This document shows positions 35,119-44,085 of a DNA stretch of 64,000 nt, in pieces (positions within the stretch are counted from its first letter, which is position 1; each line of letters begins with the position of its first letter). Source of the DNA: Eubacteriaceae bacterium (lineage in GTDB: Bacteria; Bacillota; Clostridia; Eubacteriales; Eubacteriaceae); assembly GCA_030156895.1 (NCBI GenBank), contig JASGLP010000009.1, positions 1 through 64,000 on the forward strand. The letters run 5' to 3'. The notes under the pieces are model-generated. The model was not told the DNA's origin. It saw only the letters and a program-made list of their open reading frames with translations, and did not search any database. A program made the translations under genes and the position numbers.

Positions 35119-35148
35119 TTAAAAGAAAATGCCGCTAAATAACGGCAT
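35119..35148 (-). terminator. intrinsic terminator or attenuator between rpoZ and priA
   Basis: On the minus strand ATGCCG and CGGCAT form a stem with TTTTCTTTT after it. The hairpin overlaps the last codons and the stop codon of rpoZ, so priA expression may depend on read-through. Confidence 0.55.
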
Positions 35149-35383
35149 CCTGTTCTAGTTCGTCGGTTATAAAATCACTTTGCGGCTCAGCAGGATCAAA
35201 AACACAGTGCACAAAATCGTCTGCAATCTCATTTGTGGCAATCGTAATCGGATTGTCAATTCTAATTTTCACCAGAGGTTCATCGCCATCGATAATTTCT
35301 CTCGCTCTTTTGGCTGTTGCCAAAACCAGTGAGTATTTATTGCCGGCTTTACTAATTAATAGATTTAATCCTGGTTCTCTCAT
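35135..35383 (-). CDS. rpoZ: RNA polymerase omega subunit
   Basis: 82 aa. The sequence AGNKYSLVLATAKRARE is the family signature. Omega aids assembly of RNA polymerase by holding the beta-prime subunit. It starts 2 bp after gmk stops and has GGGAGATAAC upstream. The acidic C-terminal extension (about residues 60-82) is variable between species. Confidence 0.92.
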   Translation of the reverse strand: MREPGLNLLISKAGNKYSLVLATAKRAREIIDGDEPLVKIRIDNPITIATNEIADDFVHCVFDPAEPQSDFITDELEQDAVI

Positions 35384-35385
35384 TG

Positions 35386-36057
35386 TTATCTCCCTAATAT
35401 TTCTTCAATTCTGTTTTTTAGTCTTTCTGTTCTGCATTTTTCAGCTGTGATAATCGACTGAACCTTATTTGCCGCCACATTTAAATCATCGTTGATGACA
35501 ATATAAGAATAATCGTCAGCATTTTTAATTTCTTCGCTGGCACAACTAAGGCGCATTTCCATTTGTTCTTTACTTTCAGTACCACGTTCTTCAATTCGGC
35601 GTTTCAGCTCTTTCATTGAGGGGGGCACAATAAATATGTAGATGCCCTCTTTATAGCCAGTTCGTACCTTGGCAGCCCCCTGGATATCAATTTCCAGTAT
35701 TACATCATAACCTGATTCCAGTAAATTTTCAACATAATCTTTTGGTGTTCCATAATAATTTTCGTACACTGATGCATATTCCAGGTATTGTCCTTTTTTG
35801 ATTCTTTCTTCAAATTCAGTTTTTGTTAAGAAAAAATAATCTCTTCCATGTTTTTCGCCATTACGCGGCTGTCGGGTTGTTTCGGATATAGATAAACGAA
35901 GATCCGGATTGTTTCTGGAAATAATCCGGCAAACACTTCCTTTCCCTGCACAGGATGGACCCGATATTACAATTAATATACCTTTTTCTCTTTTGAAAAA
36001 AGGTTCTTTCATTTCTTCATCATTCAATTCCCGCGTGTTGATAGGACAACTACTCAT
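35386..36057 (-). CDS. gmk: guanylate kinase
   Basis: 223 aa. P-loop GPSCAGKGSV, the GMP-binding RQPRNGEKHGRDYFF region and YYGTPKD identify Gmk, which phosphorylates GMP to GDP. The 25-residue N-terminal extension before the P-loop strand is longer than usual. The Met at codon 16 is an alternative start, but its ribosome binding site is weak. It lies between yicC and rpoZ without the remA-like gene that often sits there. Confidence 0.93.
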   Translation of the reverse strand: MSSCPINTRELNDEEMKEPFFKREKGILIVISGPSCAGKGSVCRIISRNNPDLRLSISETTRQPRNGEKHGRDYFFLTKTEFEERIKKGQYLEYASVYENYYGTPKDYVENLLESGYDVILEIDIQGAAKVRTGYKEGIYIFIVPPSMKELKRRIEERGTESKEQMEMRLSCASEEIKNADDYSYIVINDDLNVAANKVQSIITAEKCRTERLKNRIEEILGR

Positions 36058-36071
36058 AAAAATTTACACCT

Positions 36072-36953
36072 CTACTCAATATTTTGAATTTGTTCGCGAA
36101 TTTTTTCGATTTCGCTTTTTATATCGACAACAAGATTCGTGATCGAAAGATCATTCGCTTTAGAACCAATTGTATTGATTTCCCGATTGATTTCCTGGAT
36201 CAGAAAATCAAGTTTGCGACCAACCGGTTCATCCTCTTCAAGGATCAGATCAAGCCGACTGGTATGACTTTTTAAACGCGTCAGCTCTTCATCGATATTA
36301 AGTTTGTCTGCCATTATTGCCACTTCAGTTAAAATCCGTTTTTCATCAATTTCAAGTGATTCGGTATATGAAGCAATTCGTTCTTTTAAATCATGACGAT
36401 ATTTCTCCAACATATTCGGACTTTTTTCCTGAATCTTTTCGATGCAGCCAAGGATTATTTCGTTTCTAGAAATAATATCCGCCTTCAGATTTTCACCTTC
36501 ATGTGTCCTGCTTTCATCCAACTTTTCCAGTGCTTCTAAAAGAACTGGTTCGATAATTTTATAGATGACATCTTCATCAGCCGGATTTTCTTCAACCATG
36601 ATAATATCAGGAAACTTTGAAATCAGGTTTAAATCAATTTCATCTGAAATCATTGAATCTAATCGCTTAATATCGTTGAGAACAGATAAATACTGTCTGG
36701 CCAAGACCTCATCAAAAACTATTTTGCGGTTTTTACCATCAAGTTCATTAAACTTAACGAAAACTTCAATTCTCCCCCGCGCCACCTTTTTTGAGATCAG
36801 GCTTTTCATTTTTTCTTCAATGGGGTTTAACAGCTTAGGCGTCTTTAGAAAAAAATCGCGATAACGATGATTGATCGTCTTGATTTCTATAGCCAGATCA
36901 AAATGATCGTCCCGAAAATCACTGCGTCCAAATCCAGTCATACTCTTCATCAT
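36072..36953 (-). CDS. YicC-family endoribonuclease
   Basis: 293 aa from the ATG at 36953. The opening MKSMTGFGRSD and the C-terminal EINREINTIGSKAND are signatures of the YicC/YloC family, now known as RNA endonucleases. The upstream 14 codons lack a ribosome binding site, whereas GGAAGG lies 5 bp before 36953; the ATG directly after it (36950) is equally possible. It is the first gene of the long block gmk-rpoZ-priA-def-fmt and has a consensus promoter. Confidence 0.88.
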   Translation of the reverse strand: MMKSMTGFGRSDFRDDHFDLAIEIKTINHRYRDFFLKTPKLLNPIEEKMKSLISKKVARGRIEVFVKFNELDGKNRKIVFDEVLARQYLSVLNDIKRLDSMISDEIDLNLISKFPDIIMVEENPADEDVIYKIIEPVLLEALEKLDESRTHEGENLKADIISRNEIILGCIEKIQEKSPNMLEKYRHDLKERIASYTESLEIDEKRILTEVAIMADKLNIDEELTRLKSHTSRLDLILEEDEPVGRKLDFLIQEINREINTIGSKANDLSITNLVVDIKSEIEKIREQIQNIE

Positions 36954-37053
36954 GCACACCTTCCTGAATCTATATTCCTTCAGTATTGCTTCCAAGCCAG
37001 GAATTGAAAAAAAGATGTCCGCAACTCCAAGACTTAGAAAACTTTATCATTTC

Positions 37054-37082
37054 ACTATAACGAATTCTTATCGAAAAGTCAA
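37054..37082 (-). promoter_or_regulatory. promoter of the yicC-gmk-rpoZ operon
   Basis: TTGACT (37077-37082) and TATAGT (37054-37059) on the minus strand, spacer 17 bp. Confidence 0.65.
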
Positions 37083-37140
37083 TGGATCTTAGGACTTTTT
37101 TAATTTGACTCAAGTATTACTTTCTTTCAATTGGGTTTAA

Positions 37141-37149
37141 TGATAGAAT
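37141..37149 (+). promoter_or_regulatory. possible extended -10 of rqcH
   Basis: TGATAGAAT fits an extended -10 element, 37 bp upstream of the rqcH start. The -35 region is weak. Confidence 0.3.
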
Positions 37150-37185
37150 TAAAAATCTAGAATACACCATAAGAAAGGAAGCAAT

Positions 37186-38958
37186 ATGGCTTTTGATGGC
37201 ATTACTACTTATCATTTAAATAAAGAACTAAATCATTATTTAGTTAACGGCAGAATCCGAAAAATTTATCAGCCGGAAACAGATGAAATTCGGTTACTGA
37301 TTAACCATGGCAAAGAAAAACATCATCTCCTCTTATCTGCTAACAGCGCTAACCCGCGTATATATATAAGCCAGAATATAAAAGAAAACCCTGCTGCTCC
37401 CCCCAGTTTCTGCATGTCTCTGCGAAAATATATTTTAAACGGCACCATTATGGGTTTTGAACAACACAAGACTGACCGTTTAATCCAAATAAAGATTCAG
37501 CAGAAAAATGAATTCAACGAACCGGTGATCCGCACACTGTTAATTGAAATAATGGGACGAAACAGTAATATTATCCTGCTTAATGAAAAGCTGGATATCC
37601 TGGATTCTTTGAAAAAAGTCGGTACTTCATCAAGTCGATTTCGTCAAATCCTGCCGGGCAAAGCCTATTTGTACCCGCCGGAAAACGATCGACTCAGTTA
37701 TTTTGAAGTCATGCCTGAAAGCTTTTCGGCCTTATTGGATGAAAAACAGACTTTGACAATCAAGGACTTCCTGATCCAGTCATTTTTGGGCATCAGCCCT
37801 TCCCTTGCCAAAGATATAGCTTTCCGATCCGGGCTAGACGATTCACAGGTCATCGGCAAGCTGACCGCAAAACAAAAACAGTATCTCAACCAGGAGTTTT
37901 TTGCCTTGATCGATCGAATCAAAGAAAAATGCGAGCCTGTTATTTATTTTACCCATCGCAAACCTGATGATTTTTCAACGACTTCCAATCGCTATATGGA
38001 ACAAAATACTAAGCCAAAGTCCTTTGCTACAGTATCAGACATGCTGGAAGAATTTTATTTTCAGAAGGATAAAATTCTTCGTTTCAAGTCACGCAGCGCC
38101 AGCCTGTCGCAGCAATTGGATACCCTGCTCAAAAAACATCTTAAAAAACTTGCAAACCTGAAAGAGGATCTGACAAAAGCCCAAAAAGGTGAAAAATACC
38201 GCCTCTGGGGCGATCTGATTACTGCAAATATCTACCAGATTACCCTGGGACAGAAATCTGCCACATTAGTAAATTACTATAACCCCGACCAGGAAAATAT
38301 TGAGATCCCCTTAAAAGTTAATTTAAGCCCCTCGCAAAACGCCCAGTCCTATTATAAGCGCTACAATAAAAGCAAGTCTGCTATCGCTTACTTAAATCCT
38401 TACATCGAAATGACCGAGCAGCAGATCTATTATCTGGAATCACTTCTCAACAGCCTGGAACAGTCAACGGAGCTTGACGAACTAGAAGAAATCCGTCACG
38501 AGTATTTAAACTCTGAATTCAACAAAAAATCTGTTTCAAAGGAAGACCGTAAGAAAAAAAAGGTCTCAAAACCCATGCATTTTTTATCATCAGAAGGCTT
38601 TCATATCTATGTTGGCAAAAATAATTATCAGAATGACGAAATCGCTACCCGCATCGGAAAAGATGAAGACTGCTGGCTGCATGTAAAAGATGCCCCTGGT
38701 TCCCATGTTCTGGTCGTTGCCAAGGGCAAGTTTATCACTGAAAAAACTTTGCTGGAAGCCGGCGCTCTGGCTGCCTGGTACAGCCGCTCAAAGGGTTCAA
38801 ACAACATCCCGGTGGATTACGTCGAATACAAGTTCTTAAAGAAGCCACCCAAATCTAAGCCGGGGATGGTTACTTTTACCAATCAAAATACCATGTATGT
38901 GTCACCGGATCAAGAAACAATTGATGGCATTACGCGCCTCCTGGAAGAAGATGCTTAA
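37186..38958 (+). CDS. rqcH: Rqc2 homolog RqcH (NFACT family)
   Basis: 590 aa. NFACT-N domain (about 5-190, MAFDGITTYHL), helix-hairpin-helix, a coiled coil (about 280-435, rich in Lys/Glu) and the C-terminal NFACT-R domain (about 455-560, LHVKDAPGSHVLV). RqcH binds obstructed 50S subunits and adds C-terminal alanine tails to stalled peptides, marking them for proteolysis, for example by ClpXP. Older names are fibronectin-binding protein or FbpA. The stop codon overlaps that of the convergent rluD by 4 bp. Start supported by AAAGGAAGC. Confidence 0.92.
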   Translation: MAFDGITTYHLNKELNHYLVNGRIRKIYQPETDEIRLLINHGKEKHHLLLSANSANPRIYISQNIKENPAAPPSFCMSLRKYILNGTIMGFEQHKTDRLIQIKIQQKNEFNEPVIRTLLIEIMGRNSNIILLNEKLDILDSLKKVGTSSSRFRQILPGKAYLYPPENDRLSYFEVMPESFSALLDEKQTLTIKDFLIQSFLGISPSLAKDIAFRSGLDDSQVIGKLTAKQKQYLNQEFFALIDRIKEKCEPVIYFTHRKPDDFSTTSNRYMEQNTKPKSFATVSDMLEEFYFQKDKILRFKSRSASLSQQLDTLLKKHLKKLANLKEDLTKAQKGEKYRLWGDLITANIYQITLGQKSATLVNYYNPDQENIEIPLKVNLSPSQNAQSYYKRYNKSKSAIAYLNPYIEMTEQQIYYLESLLNSLEQSTELDELEEIRHEYLNSEFNKKSVSKEDRKKKKVSKPMHFLSSEGFHIYVGKNNYQNDEIATRIGKDEDCWLHVKDAPGSHVLVVAKGKFITEKTLLEAGALAAWYSRSKGSNNIPVDYVEYKFLKKPPKSKPGMVTFTNQNTMYVSPDQETIDGITRLLEEDA

Positions 38959-39872
38959 GCACCGTTTAAGCGCTTTATAACCGCCAGAAAATCATCAGGA
39001 ACCTGTGTTTTAAAAAGCATTTTATTTTGCCATTCAGGATGAACAAAGCCCAATGTCTGCGCATGCAGGCATTGGCCTTTTATTTTGAACCCCTTGTTAA
39101 AGACTTCCTTGCCATAAACTGTATCCCCAAGAATCGGAAACCCAATCGCCGCCATATGGACGCGTATCTGGTGGGTTCTCCCGGTTTCCAGCTGAAAGCG
39201 GACCAGACTATGTTTTTCAAAACGTTTAATCACTTTAAAATGCGTAACAGCCTCTTTGGAGTTTTCCGGCACAACCGCCATTTTAAGGCGATTTTTGGGA
39301 TCTCTACCAATGGGCATATCAATTTTCCCTTCATTAACATCGACAATCCCAGCCACTACTGCATAATAAATCCTGATCACCGAGTGCTCTTTTAGCTGCA
39401 GGGCCAAACTCTGATGCGCTTTATTGTTTTTGGCAATCATCAAGAGGCCGGATGTATCTTTATCAATTCGATGAACAATCCCCGGCCGCATAACGCCATT
39501 AATGGTTGATAAAAAACCAGTGTGAGCCATGATGCCATTAACCAGGGTTCCCGAATAATTACCCGGTGCCGGATGAACAACCATTCCTCGGGGCTTATTG
39601 ACAAGCAAAACATGGTCGTCTTCATAAACGATATTCAAATCCATTTTTTCAGCTGCAATTTCACAGGCTTTTGCCTCGGGTATTTCAATGACAACCACAT
39701 CATCGGCTTTTAAACGGTAACTGCCCTTAAGCTTTTTACCATTGACCTTTACGTGGTCATCTTTAATCAACTGTTTAAAAAATTCCCTAGATAAATCATC
39801 AAATTGACTGGCGCAAAACAGATCCAGACGCATGTCAGTTTGATTTTCAACATTTAACGTGTAGCTTTCCAT
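38955..39872 (-). CDS. rluD: RluD-family 23S rRNA pseudouridine synthase
   Basis: 305 aa. An N-terminal S4 domain (about 12-75) and the catalytic motif HRIDKDTSGLL with the essential Asp. GRTHQIRVH is the second conserved segment. RluD-type enzymes modify helix 69 of 23S rRNA; the exact target of this member cannot be fixed from sequence. It is 12 bp downstream of ylmH and has an AGAGGAAAAT ribosome binding site. Confidence 0.9.
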   Translation of the reverse strand: MESYTLNVENQTDMRLDLFCASQFDDLSREFFKQLIKDDHVKVNGKKLKGSYRLKADDVVVIEIPEAKACEIAAEKMDLNIVYEDDHVLLVNKPRGMVVHPAPGNYSGTLVNGIMAHTGFLSTINGVMRPGIVHRIDKDTSGLLMIAKNNKAHQSLALQLKEHSVIRIYYAVVAGIVDVNEGKIDMPIGRDPKNRLKMAVVPENSKEAVTHFKVIKRFEKHSLVRFQLETGRTHQIRVHMAAIGFPILGDTVYGKEVFNKGFKIKGQCLHAQTLGFVHPEWQNKMLFKTQVPDDFLAVIKRLNGA

Positions 39873-39884
39873 ATTTTCCTCTTA

Positions 39885-40622
39885 TTATTTATAAATCTCA
39901 ACGATCATTTTAATGTTACCCTTTTTGGTCTTTTCATCCATACTGATGATTCGCGCTTTTCCCTTGCCTCTTAAGGAGATGATATCCCCTTGCGCTAACC
40001 GGCAGTCTTTTTTTGTCACTTCCTGGTAGTTTAAACGCACTTTTTTCTGTCTAATCATATCCAGACTCAGCTGCCGGGAATGCCCAAATATTTTGCCGAT
40101 GGCCCCATCTAACCGGTCAGAGGCAATCACGATCTCCTTTTGCTCAAACTGACGTTCAAAGATCAGGATTTCCCCAATTTTTTTAACTTTCAAATCAATG
40201 TTTGTATGATTAATTTGCCTTAAATTATTGACAATAAAATCTGCAATCCGCTCGTTAACAATGATCTGACCCCATTTTTCAGAAACATCAATGTCACCAA
40301 TCAAATCACGGGTTATTCCCAGACTCATCAAGGTCCCCAATATATTGCGATGATCCAGTTTCCCCTTTACTTCAAAGACCAAAGAACAAATAGGCCATTC
40401 CAGATCTGATGCTGCCACGTAATCCGGAAAAATACAAAGCATCTGGCGCTGAGCATTTTCATTACCACCAAAAAAAAGATATTGGACATTATAATGCTTA
40501 ATAATGTCCTCAATCTTCATTTGAAGCCGTTCATCGAAAAAATCAAAATAGACTGGATAAGAATTGTTCTCACAAGCCTCTTCAATTCTTGTCAAACGGT
40601 AATTTTCTTTTTTATCAGTCAT
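39885..40622 (-). CDS. ylmH: YlmH-type S4-domain RNA-binding protein
   Basis: 245 aa with a C-terminal S4 RNA-binding domain (about 170-240, SDRLDGAIGKIFGHSRQLS). YlmH belongs to the division-associated ylm cluster and has been linked to rescue of stalled 50S subunits in Bacillus, acting alongside RqcH. Its presence next to rqcH fits that role. AGAAGGAGC upstream provides strong initiation. It follows yggT and sepF as in other Firmicutes. Confidence 0.88.
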   Translation of the reverse strand: MTDKKENYRLTRIEEACENNSYPVYFDFFDERLQMKIEDIIKHYNVQYLFFGGNENAQRQMLCIFPDYVAASDLEWPICSLVFEVKGKLDHRNILGTLMSLGITRDLIGDIDVSEKWGQIIVNERIADFIVNNLRQINHTNIDLKVKKIGEILIFERQFEQKEIVIASDRLDGAIGKIFGHSRQLSLDMIRQKKVRLNYQEVTKKDCRLAQGDIISLRGKGKARIISMDEKTKKGNIKMIVEIYK

Positions 40623-40644
40623 TCTCTGCTCCTTCTCAATCAGT

Positions 40645-40914
40645 TTAAAATATGCTGGTTACAATCCACTGATAAAGAGGGTAAATCAGAAACTGAAGAA
40701 TCAGTAAAGCCGCAAAAGGTGATAAATCCACCGGTCCGACAATAGCAAAACGGCGTAATGGTGCCAACATTGGCTCTGTTAATCCGTAAATAATTTTCAC
40801 AATGGCATTATTCGGATCTGGTCTTACCCAACTTAATAGAACATTAATAAGAATCAGGAATGAAACAAACTCAAATAAATAAAAACCCGCTCTTAATAAA
40901 ATACTCTGTATCAT
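40645..40914 (-). CDS. YggT-family membrane protein
   Basis: 89 aa with two hydrophobic helices (about 5-30 and 65-88) and the family motif SWVRPDPNNAIV between. YggT/YlmG proteins are linked to division and envelope organisation; the mechanism is unknown. It lies between sepF and ylmH. Confidence 0.88.
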   Translation of the reverse strand: MIQSILLRAGFYLFEFVSFLILINVLLSWVRPDPNNAIVKIIYGLTEPMLAPLRRFAIVGPVDLSPFAALLILQFLIYPLYQWIVTSIF

Positions 40915-40916
40915 GC

Positions 40917-41414
40917 CTATTCCAGATCTTCATCCCATTCAAGAATTGGTGTGTTAAAATCAAGTTCTTCATTCTGGGGATTTGTTAAAACAGCAACCTG
41001 CTTAGGTGCTAAAATAAAGACATTGTCGGCAATTTTATTAATCGAACCATCAAGCGCAAATAAAGCACCGCTTAAAAAGTCAAAGATTTTTCTGCCATTT
41101 TCATAATCAGTATTTTTAAGATTTAAAACGACCGTTTTATTGGATCTGATCTTGTTGCAGATACCAGGCGCATCCTTAAATACTTCCGGTTCAAGAACCA
41201 GCACTTCCGGACCATCATCGATGGGAAAATCATTGTGTCTGCTAGGTGTTGTTTTTTTAGCTTTAGGCGGAACAAAAGCACTTCTTGTTTCTTCTACCTC
41301 GTTGGTCTGTTCTTCAAACTCGTCGTCGTCATAGACCTCATCGTAATCATCTTCATTGTCGACTTCCATACCAAAAACTTTTATGATTTTATCCTTGAAT
41401 TTTTCAGCTGCCAT
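40917..41414 (-). CDS. sepF: cell division protein SepF
   Basis: 165 aa from the ATG at 41414. The N-terminal amphipathic helix (MAAEKFKDKIIKVFG) binds the membrane, an acidic linker follows, and the C-terminal core (about 72-160) contains VVLNLKNTDYENGRKIFDFLSG, which binds FtsZ. GAGGAG lies 8 bp upstream. The 21 codons further upstream are inside the yggS gene and not part of the protein. SepF anchors and bundles FtsZ. Confidence 0.9.
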   Translation of the reverse strand: MAAEKFKDKIIKVFGMEVDNEDDYDEVYDDDEFEEQTNEVEETRSAFVPPKAKKTTPSRHNDFPIDDGPEVLVLEPEVFKDAPGICNKIRSNKTVVLNLKNTDYENGRKIFDFLSGALFALDGSINKIADNVFILAPKQVAVLTNPQNEELDFNTPILEWDEDLE

Positions 41415-41415
41415 A

Positions 41416-42072
41416 CTAAATCTCCTCGCTACTAAATATTTTTCGCCCAATCCTGACCAGATTAGAGCCTTCTTCAATTGCTATTTTGTAATCATCAGTC
41501 ATTCCCATGGACAAGACCTCCATACTCAGCTTGTCTCCATGGTAATGCTCTTTTATTTTATCATAAATTTGTTTTAATTCTACAAAAATATTTCGAATTT
41601 CCTGATTATTTTCTGTGTGGGGTCCCATCGCCATCAGTCCTTTTATCCGAACAGCTTGATAGGTCATTGCTTTTTCCAGGACTCGGTTGAAGTTTTCTTT
41701 TTCAAACCCGTATTTTGTTTCTTCCCGGGCAAGATTCAGCTGCAATAAAACATCTGTCACCAGACCAGCCTTCTCACTTTCCCGATTGACGATTTCAAGT
41801 AATTCGAGTGAATCAATAGAGTGAATGAGATAAACTTTTCCGATAATTTGTTTGACTTTATTTTTCTGCAAGTGGCCGATAAAGTGCCAATTTACATGGT
41901 CCATAGCTTCATATTTTTTCAGAAAATCCTGGACTCTGCTTTCCCCCAGATCTTTTATCCCAGCCGCTACGACTGCCTTGGTATCAGCAAGATCATGATA
42001 CTTTGTAACCGCAACCAGGGTCACATTTTCGGGAATTTCCGCTTGTAATCTTTCTATATTTTCAGCAATCAT
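41416..42072 (-). CDS. YggS-family PLP-binding protein
   Basis: 218 aa single-domain PLP-binding protein. The PLP lysine lies in VAVTKYH (about residue 24), and MGMTDDYKIAIEEGSNLVRIGR closes the fold. It keeps intracellular PLP pools balanced. It sits directly before sepF as in most Firmicutes, with AAGGAG upstream. Confidence 0.93.
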   Translation of the reverse strand: MIAENIERLQAEIPENVTLVAVTKYHDLADTKAVVAAGIKDLGESRVQDFLKKYEAMDHVNWHFIGHLQKNKVKQIIGKVYLIHSIDSLELLEIVNRESEKAGLVTDVLLQLNLAREETKYGFEKENFNRVLEKAMTYQAVRIKGLMAMGPHTENNQEIRNIFVELKQIYDKIKEHYHGDKLSMEVLSMGMTDDYKIAIEEGSNLVRIGRKIFSSEEI

Positions 42073-42082
42073 TCATATCTCC

Positions 42083-43320
42083 TTAAGGGTAAATCCTGAT
42101 TCGAGTCCCACTGCTTAATGACGGATTTGCAGAAGTCTTTAGTACCGCATCACCATCAATTGTTTTTTCAATTTCCACCGGTAAAGGATCATTAAAATAG
42201 CCTTTTGAGACAGTCTGAATGTAATTTTCACCTTCTTCTTCATATACGGCTGTTTCTGGTATGACAAAAGCATCATAATCCTGCAGATAAACATCCGCCT
42301 CAGTCATGACCATCTGGGAGAATTCGTTGACATAATCCTTAACCATCAAAATAATGATCTTCTGATCACCATCTTCAATTTCATCGATGAGATAAGAGCT
42401 ATAAACCTGATCATTACAGTTAAATCGCAATTCCGGGTAGTAAAACAGCTGGTCGATTCTTTGCACCAGAAAATCATAGTACTCCTGATTAATCCCTTTA
42501 TCTGTGGTTCCCATCATCTCTTCCTTTAAGGCCAGCATTTCATCCTCACCCATAATGCTTTCGTCCTGATCGACTGCAAAAGCAATGAAAAGATGATCGT
42601 TGTTGACCACTTTAAGTTGGGTAGATGATTCCTGATCAATCTTAGCAATGGAATCAAGCAAGTTAACCGAAATATAGGGCAGCATTTCCTGATTCAGCAC
42701 TTTTTCAACCGGCTTAATGCTGGTAAAAATATAACCGCTTGAATGCATATATAGATCATTTAAAGTAATATTGCGCGATGTGCCACCGGTTAATTCCACA
42801 AAAGTTAAGCGGGCGGCCTGTAATTCCTCAAGGGTATAGCCCATATATTGAACGCTTTCAAGCAGAAAATCCTGTTGTTGGCGTTCTGACTCTTCGATCT
42901 GGCTGGTGATACTGTTCATCCCTTCATAATTTGTGACCAGTTCACCGACAATACGACTCCAATTGTTATAATACTCATCTTCAATCAGTTTATCAATTAC
43001 CTGAATCTGCTCATTCACATATTCGACATTGACAACCTTAGGATTGCTGGTTAAGCTTGTATAGCCATTCGCCTTTTCCCCTTCAGCCATGGTAAGGTCA
43101 GTTGCCTGGAAATTATCAATTTCACGATAATCGATATTTTTGAAAAAATACAAATCTGTTGTAACTGATTCAGTATATCTTTCTTCGTCAAGCAACATAC
43201 TCATATTGCTTAAATAACTAGATACTGCAAGAATTCCTACAATAAAAAAAAAACGATGCCAATTATCAGATTACGCGTAGATTTGACCCGTTTCGGACTT
43301 TTTTTCTTAATTCGCTTCAT
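42083..43320 (-). pseudogene. HlyD-like membrane protein gene, frameshifted at a T10 tract
   Basis: The long open part (373 aa from a Met at 43204) lacks an N-terminus and any ribosome binding site. Upstream, an ATG at 43320 with AAAAGGTGAT opens a frame encoding a basic segment and a hydrophobic stretch (LIIGIVFF), which runs into ten T (43244-43253) and then a stop. Restoring one base, or deleting two, joins it to IVGILAVSSYLSNMSML and gives a normal protein of about 412 aa with a membrane anchor and an extracytoplasmic HlyD/peptidoglycan-associated type domain. The gene type is common before yggS in Clostridia. Sequencing error at the homopolymer is the simplest explanation; slippage or true inactivation is possible. 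Confidence 0.75.
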
Positions 43321-43339
43321 TTTATCACCTTTTAAAAAA

Positions 43340-43416
43340 TGGTCTGAGTGAGAGGACTTGAACCTCCGGCCTCTTGACCCCCAGTCAAGCGCGCTACCAA
43401 GCTGCGCCACACCCAG
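43340..43416 (-). tRNA. tRNA-Pro (GGG)
   Basis: 77 nt on the minus strand with encoded CCA. The acceptor stem is CTGGGTG with CACTCAG (one wobble), the D-arm is GCGC-AGCTTGGTA-GCGC, the anticodon arm is CTTGA-CTGGGGG-TCAAG with anticodon GGG, and the T-arm has the TTCAAGT loop. A perfect promoter is just upstream. The tRNA lies 19 bp before the HlyD-like gene. Confidence 0.95.
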
Positions 43417-43427
43417 ACAATGTTTAT

Positions 43428-43456
43428 ATTATAAAGATTTTTCCAAAAATAATCAA
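43428..43456 (-). promoter_or_regulatory. promoter of tRNA-Pro and the downstream operon
   Basis: TTGATT (43451-43456) and TATAAT (43428-43433), minus strand, spacer 17 bp. No terminator separates the tRNA from the HlyD-like, yggS, sepF, yggT, ylmH and rluD genes, so the promoter may drive all of them. Confidence 0.7.
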
Positions 43457-43566
43457 GACTTTTTTTTATTTCTTGAATTTTTCGAATTTTTGGATGCTTG
43501 AATGATTACTGAACCAGCTCTAATAATTTATCATACTTTCCTTGTAAAATTATTAACAGACCCATC

Positions 43567-43607
43567 GAAAAAAACCAGCAAATGCTATCTAATTTACATT
43601 TGCTGGT
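43567..43607 (-). terminator. terminator of the aspS-rseC-like operon
   Basis: An 11-bp perfect stem ACCAGCAAATG / CATTTGCTGGT on the minus strand, followed by seven T, 8 nt after the stop codon. Confidence 0.85.
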
Positions 43608-43614
43608 CTAATCA

Positions 43615-44085
43615 TCAATTTCCCATTTTTTTCTGATCCGGGCTGCAACTTTCTACAAAGGGTGTCGTAATGCTTGTAATAACAGGCATATAACGGCTTC
43701 TAAAAAGACCTTTCTTATCGAGCACACGGATACCAAGATAAGCAACAATCAATAAGACGATGCCCGAGAAAAAGGGTGTTAAAACTGGATCCAGGCCTAG
43801 ATTCAGTTGTCCGATCAAAGCATAAGACAGCACACTGCCAATCAGGAAAAACAACAGTGGAATGCCATAACAAATCATGGCCGCACGAAAGACACTAACA
43901 AATTCCATTTCTACTTCTACTGTTTCACCAACCGCTGCATGGATCGGGTTTTTGGCGACTGTTTCAACACTGGCTTTATCCTTACCAATATGACAGGCTC
44001 CGCAGTCGCCGCAAGCCGCATGTCGCTTAATGCTAACAACTGCGTCATTACCCTCTTGTTTTTTGATGATTCCTATTTCTTTCAT
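43615..44085 (-). CDS. RseC/MucC-family membrane protein
   Basis: 156 aa. N-terminal cysteine cluster CGDCGACHIG (about residues 25-34), then two membrane helices (about 68-90 and 100-122). Such proteins are associated with Rnf complexes or SoxR reduction, possibly handling electrons or Fe-S maturation. No rnf genes are in the window. The start codon overlaps the aspS stop (TAATG). The cysteine-rich part is predicted to face the cytosol. Confidence 0.83.
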   Translation of the reverse strand: MKEIGIIKKQEGNDAVVSIKRHAACGDCGACHIGKDKASVETVAKNPIHAAVGETVEVEMEFVSVFRAAMICYGIPLLFFLIGSVLSYALIGQLNLGLDPVLTPFFSGIVLLIVAYLGIRVLDKKGLFRSRYMPVITSITTPFVESCSPDQKKMGN

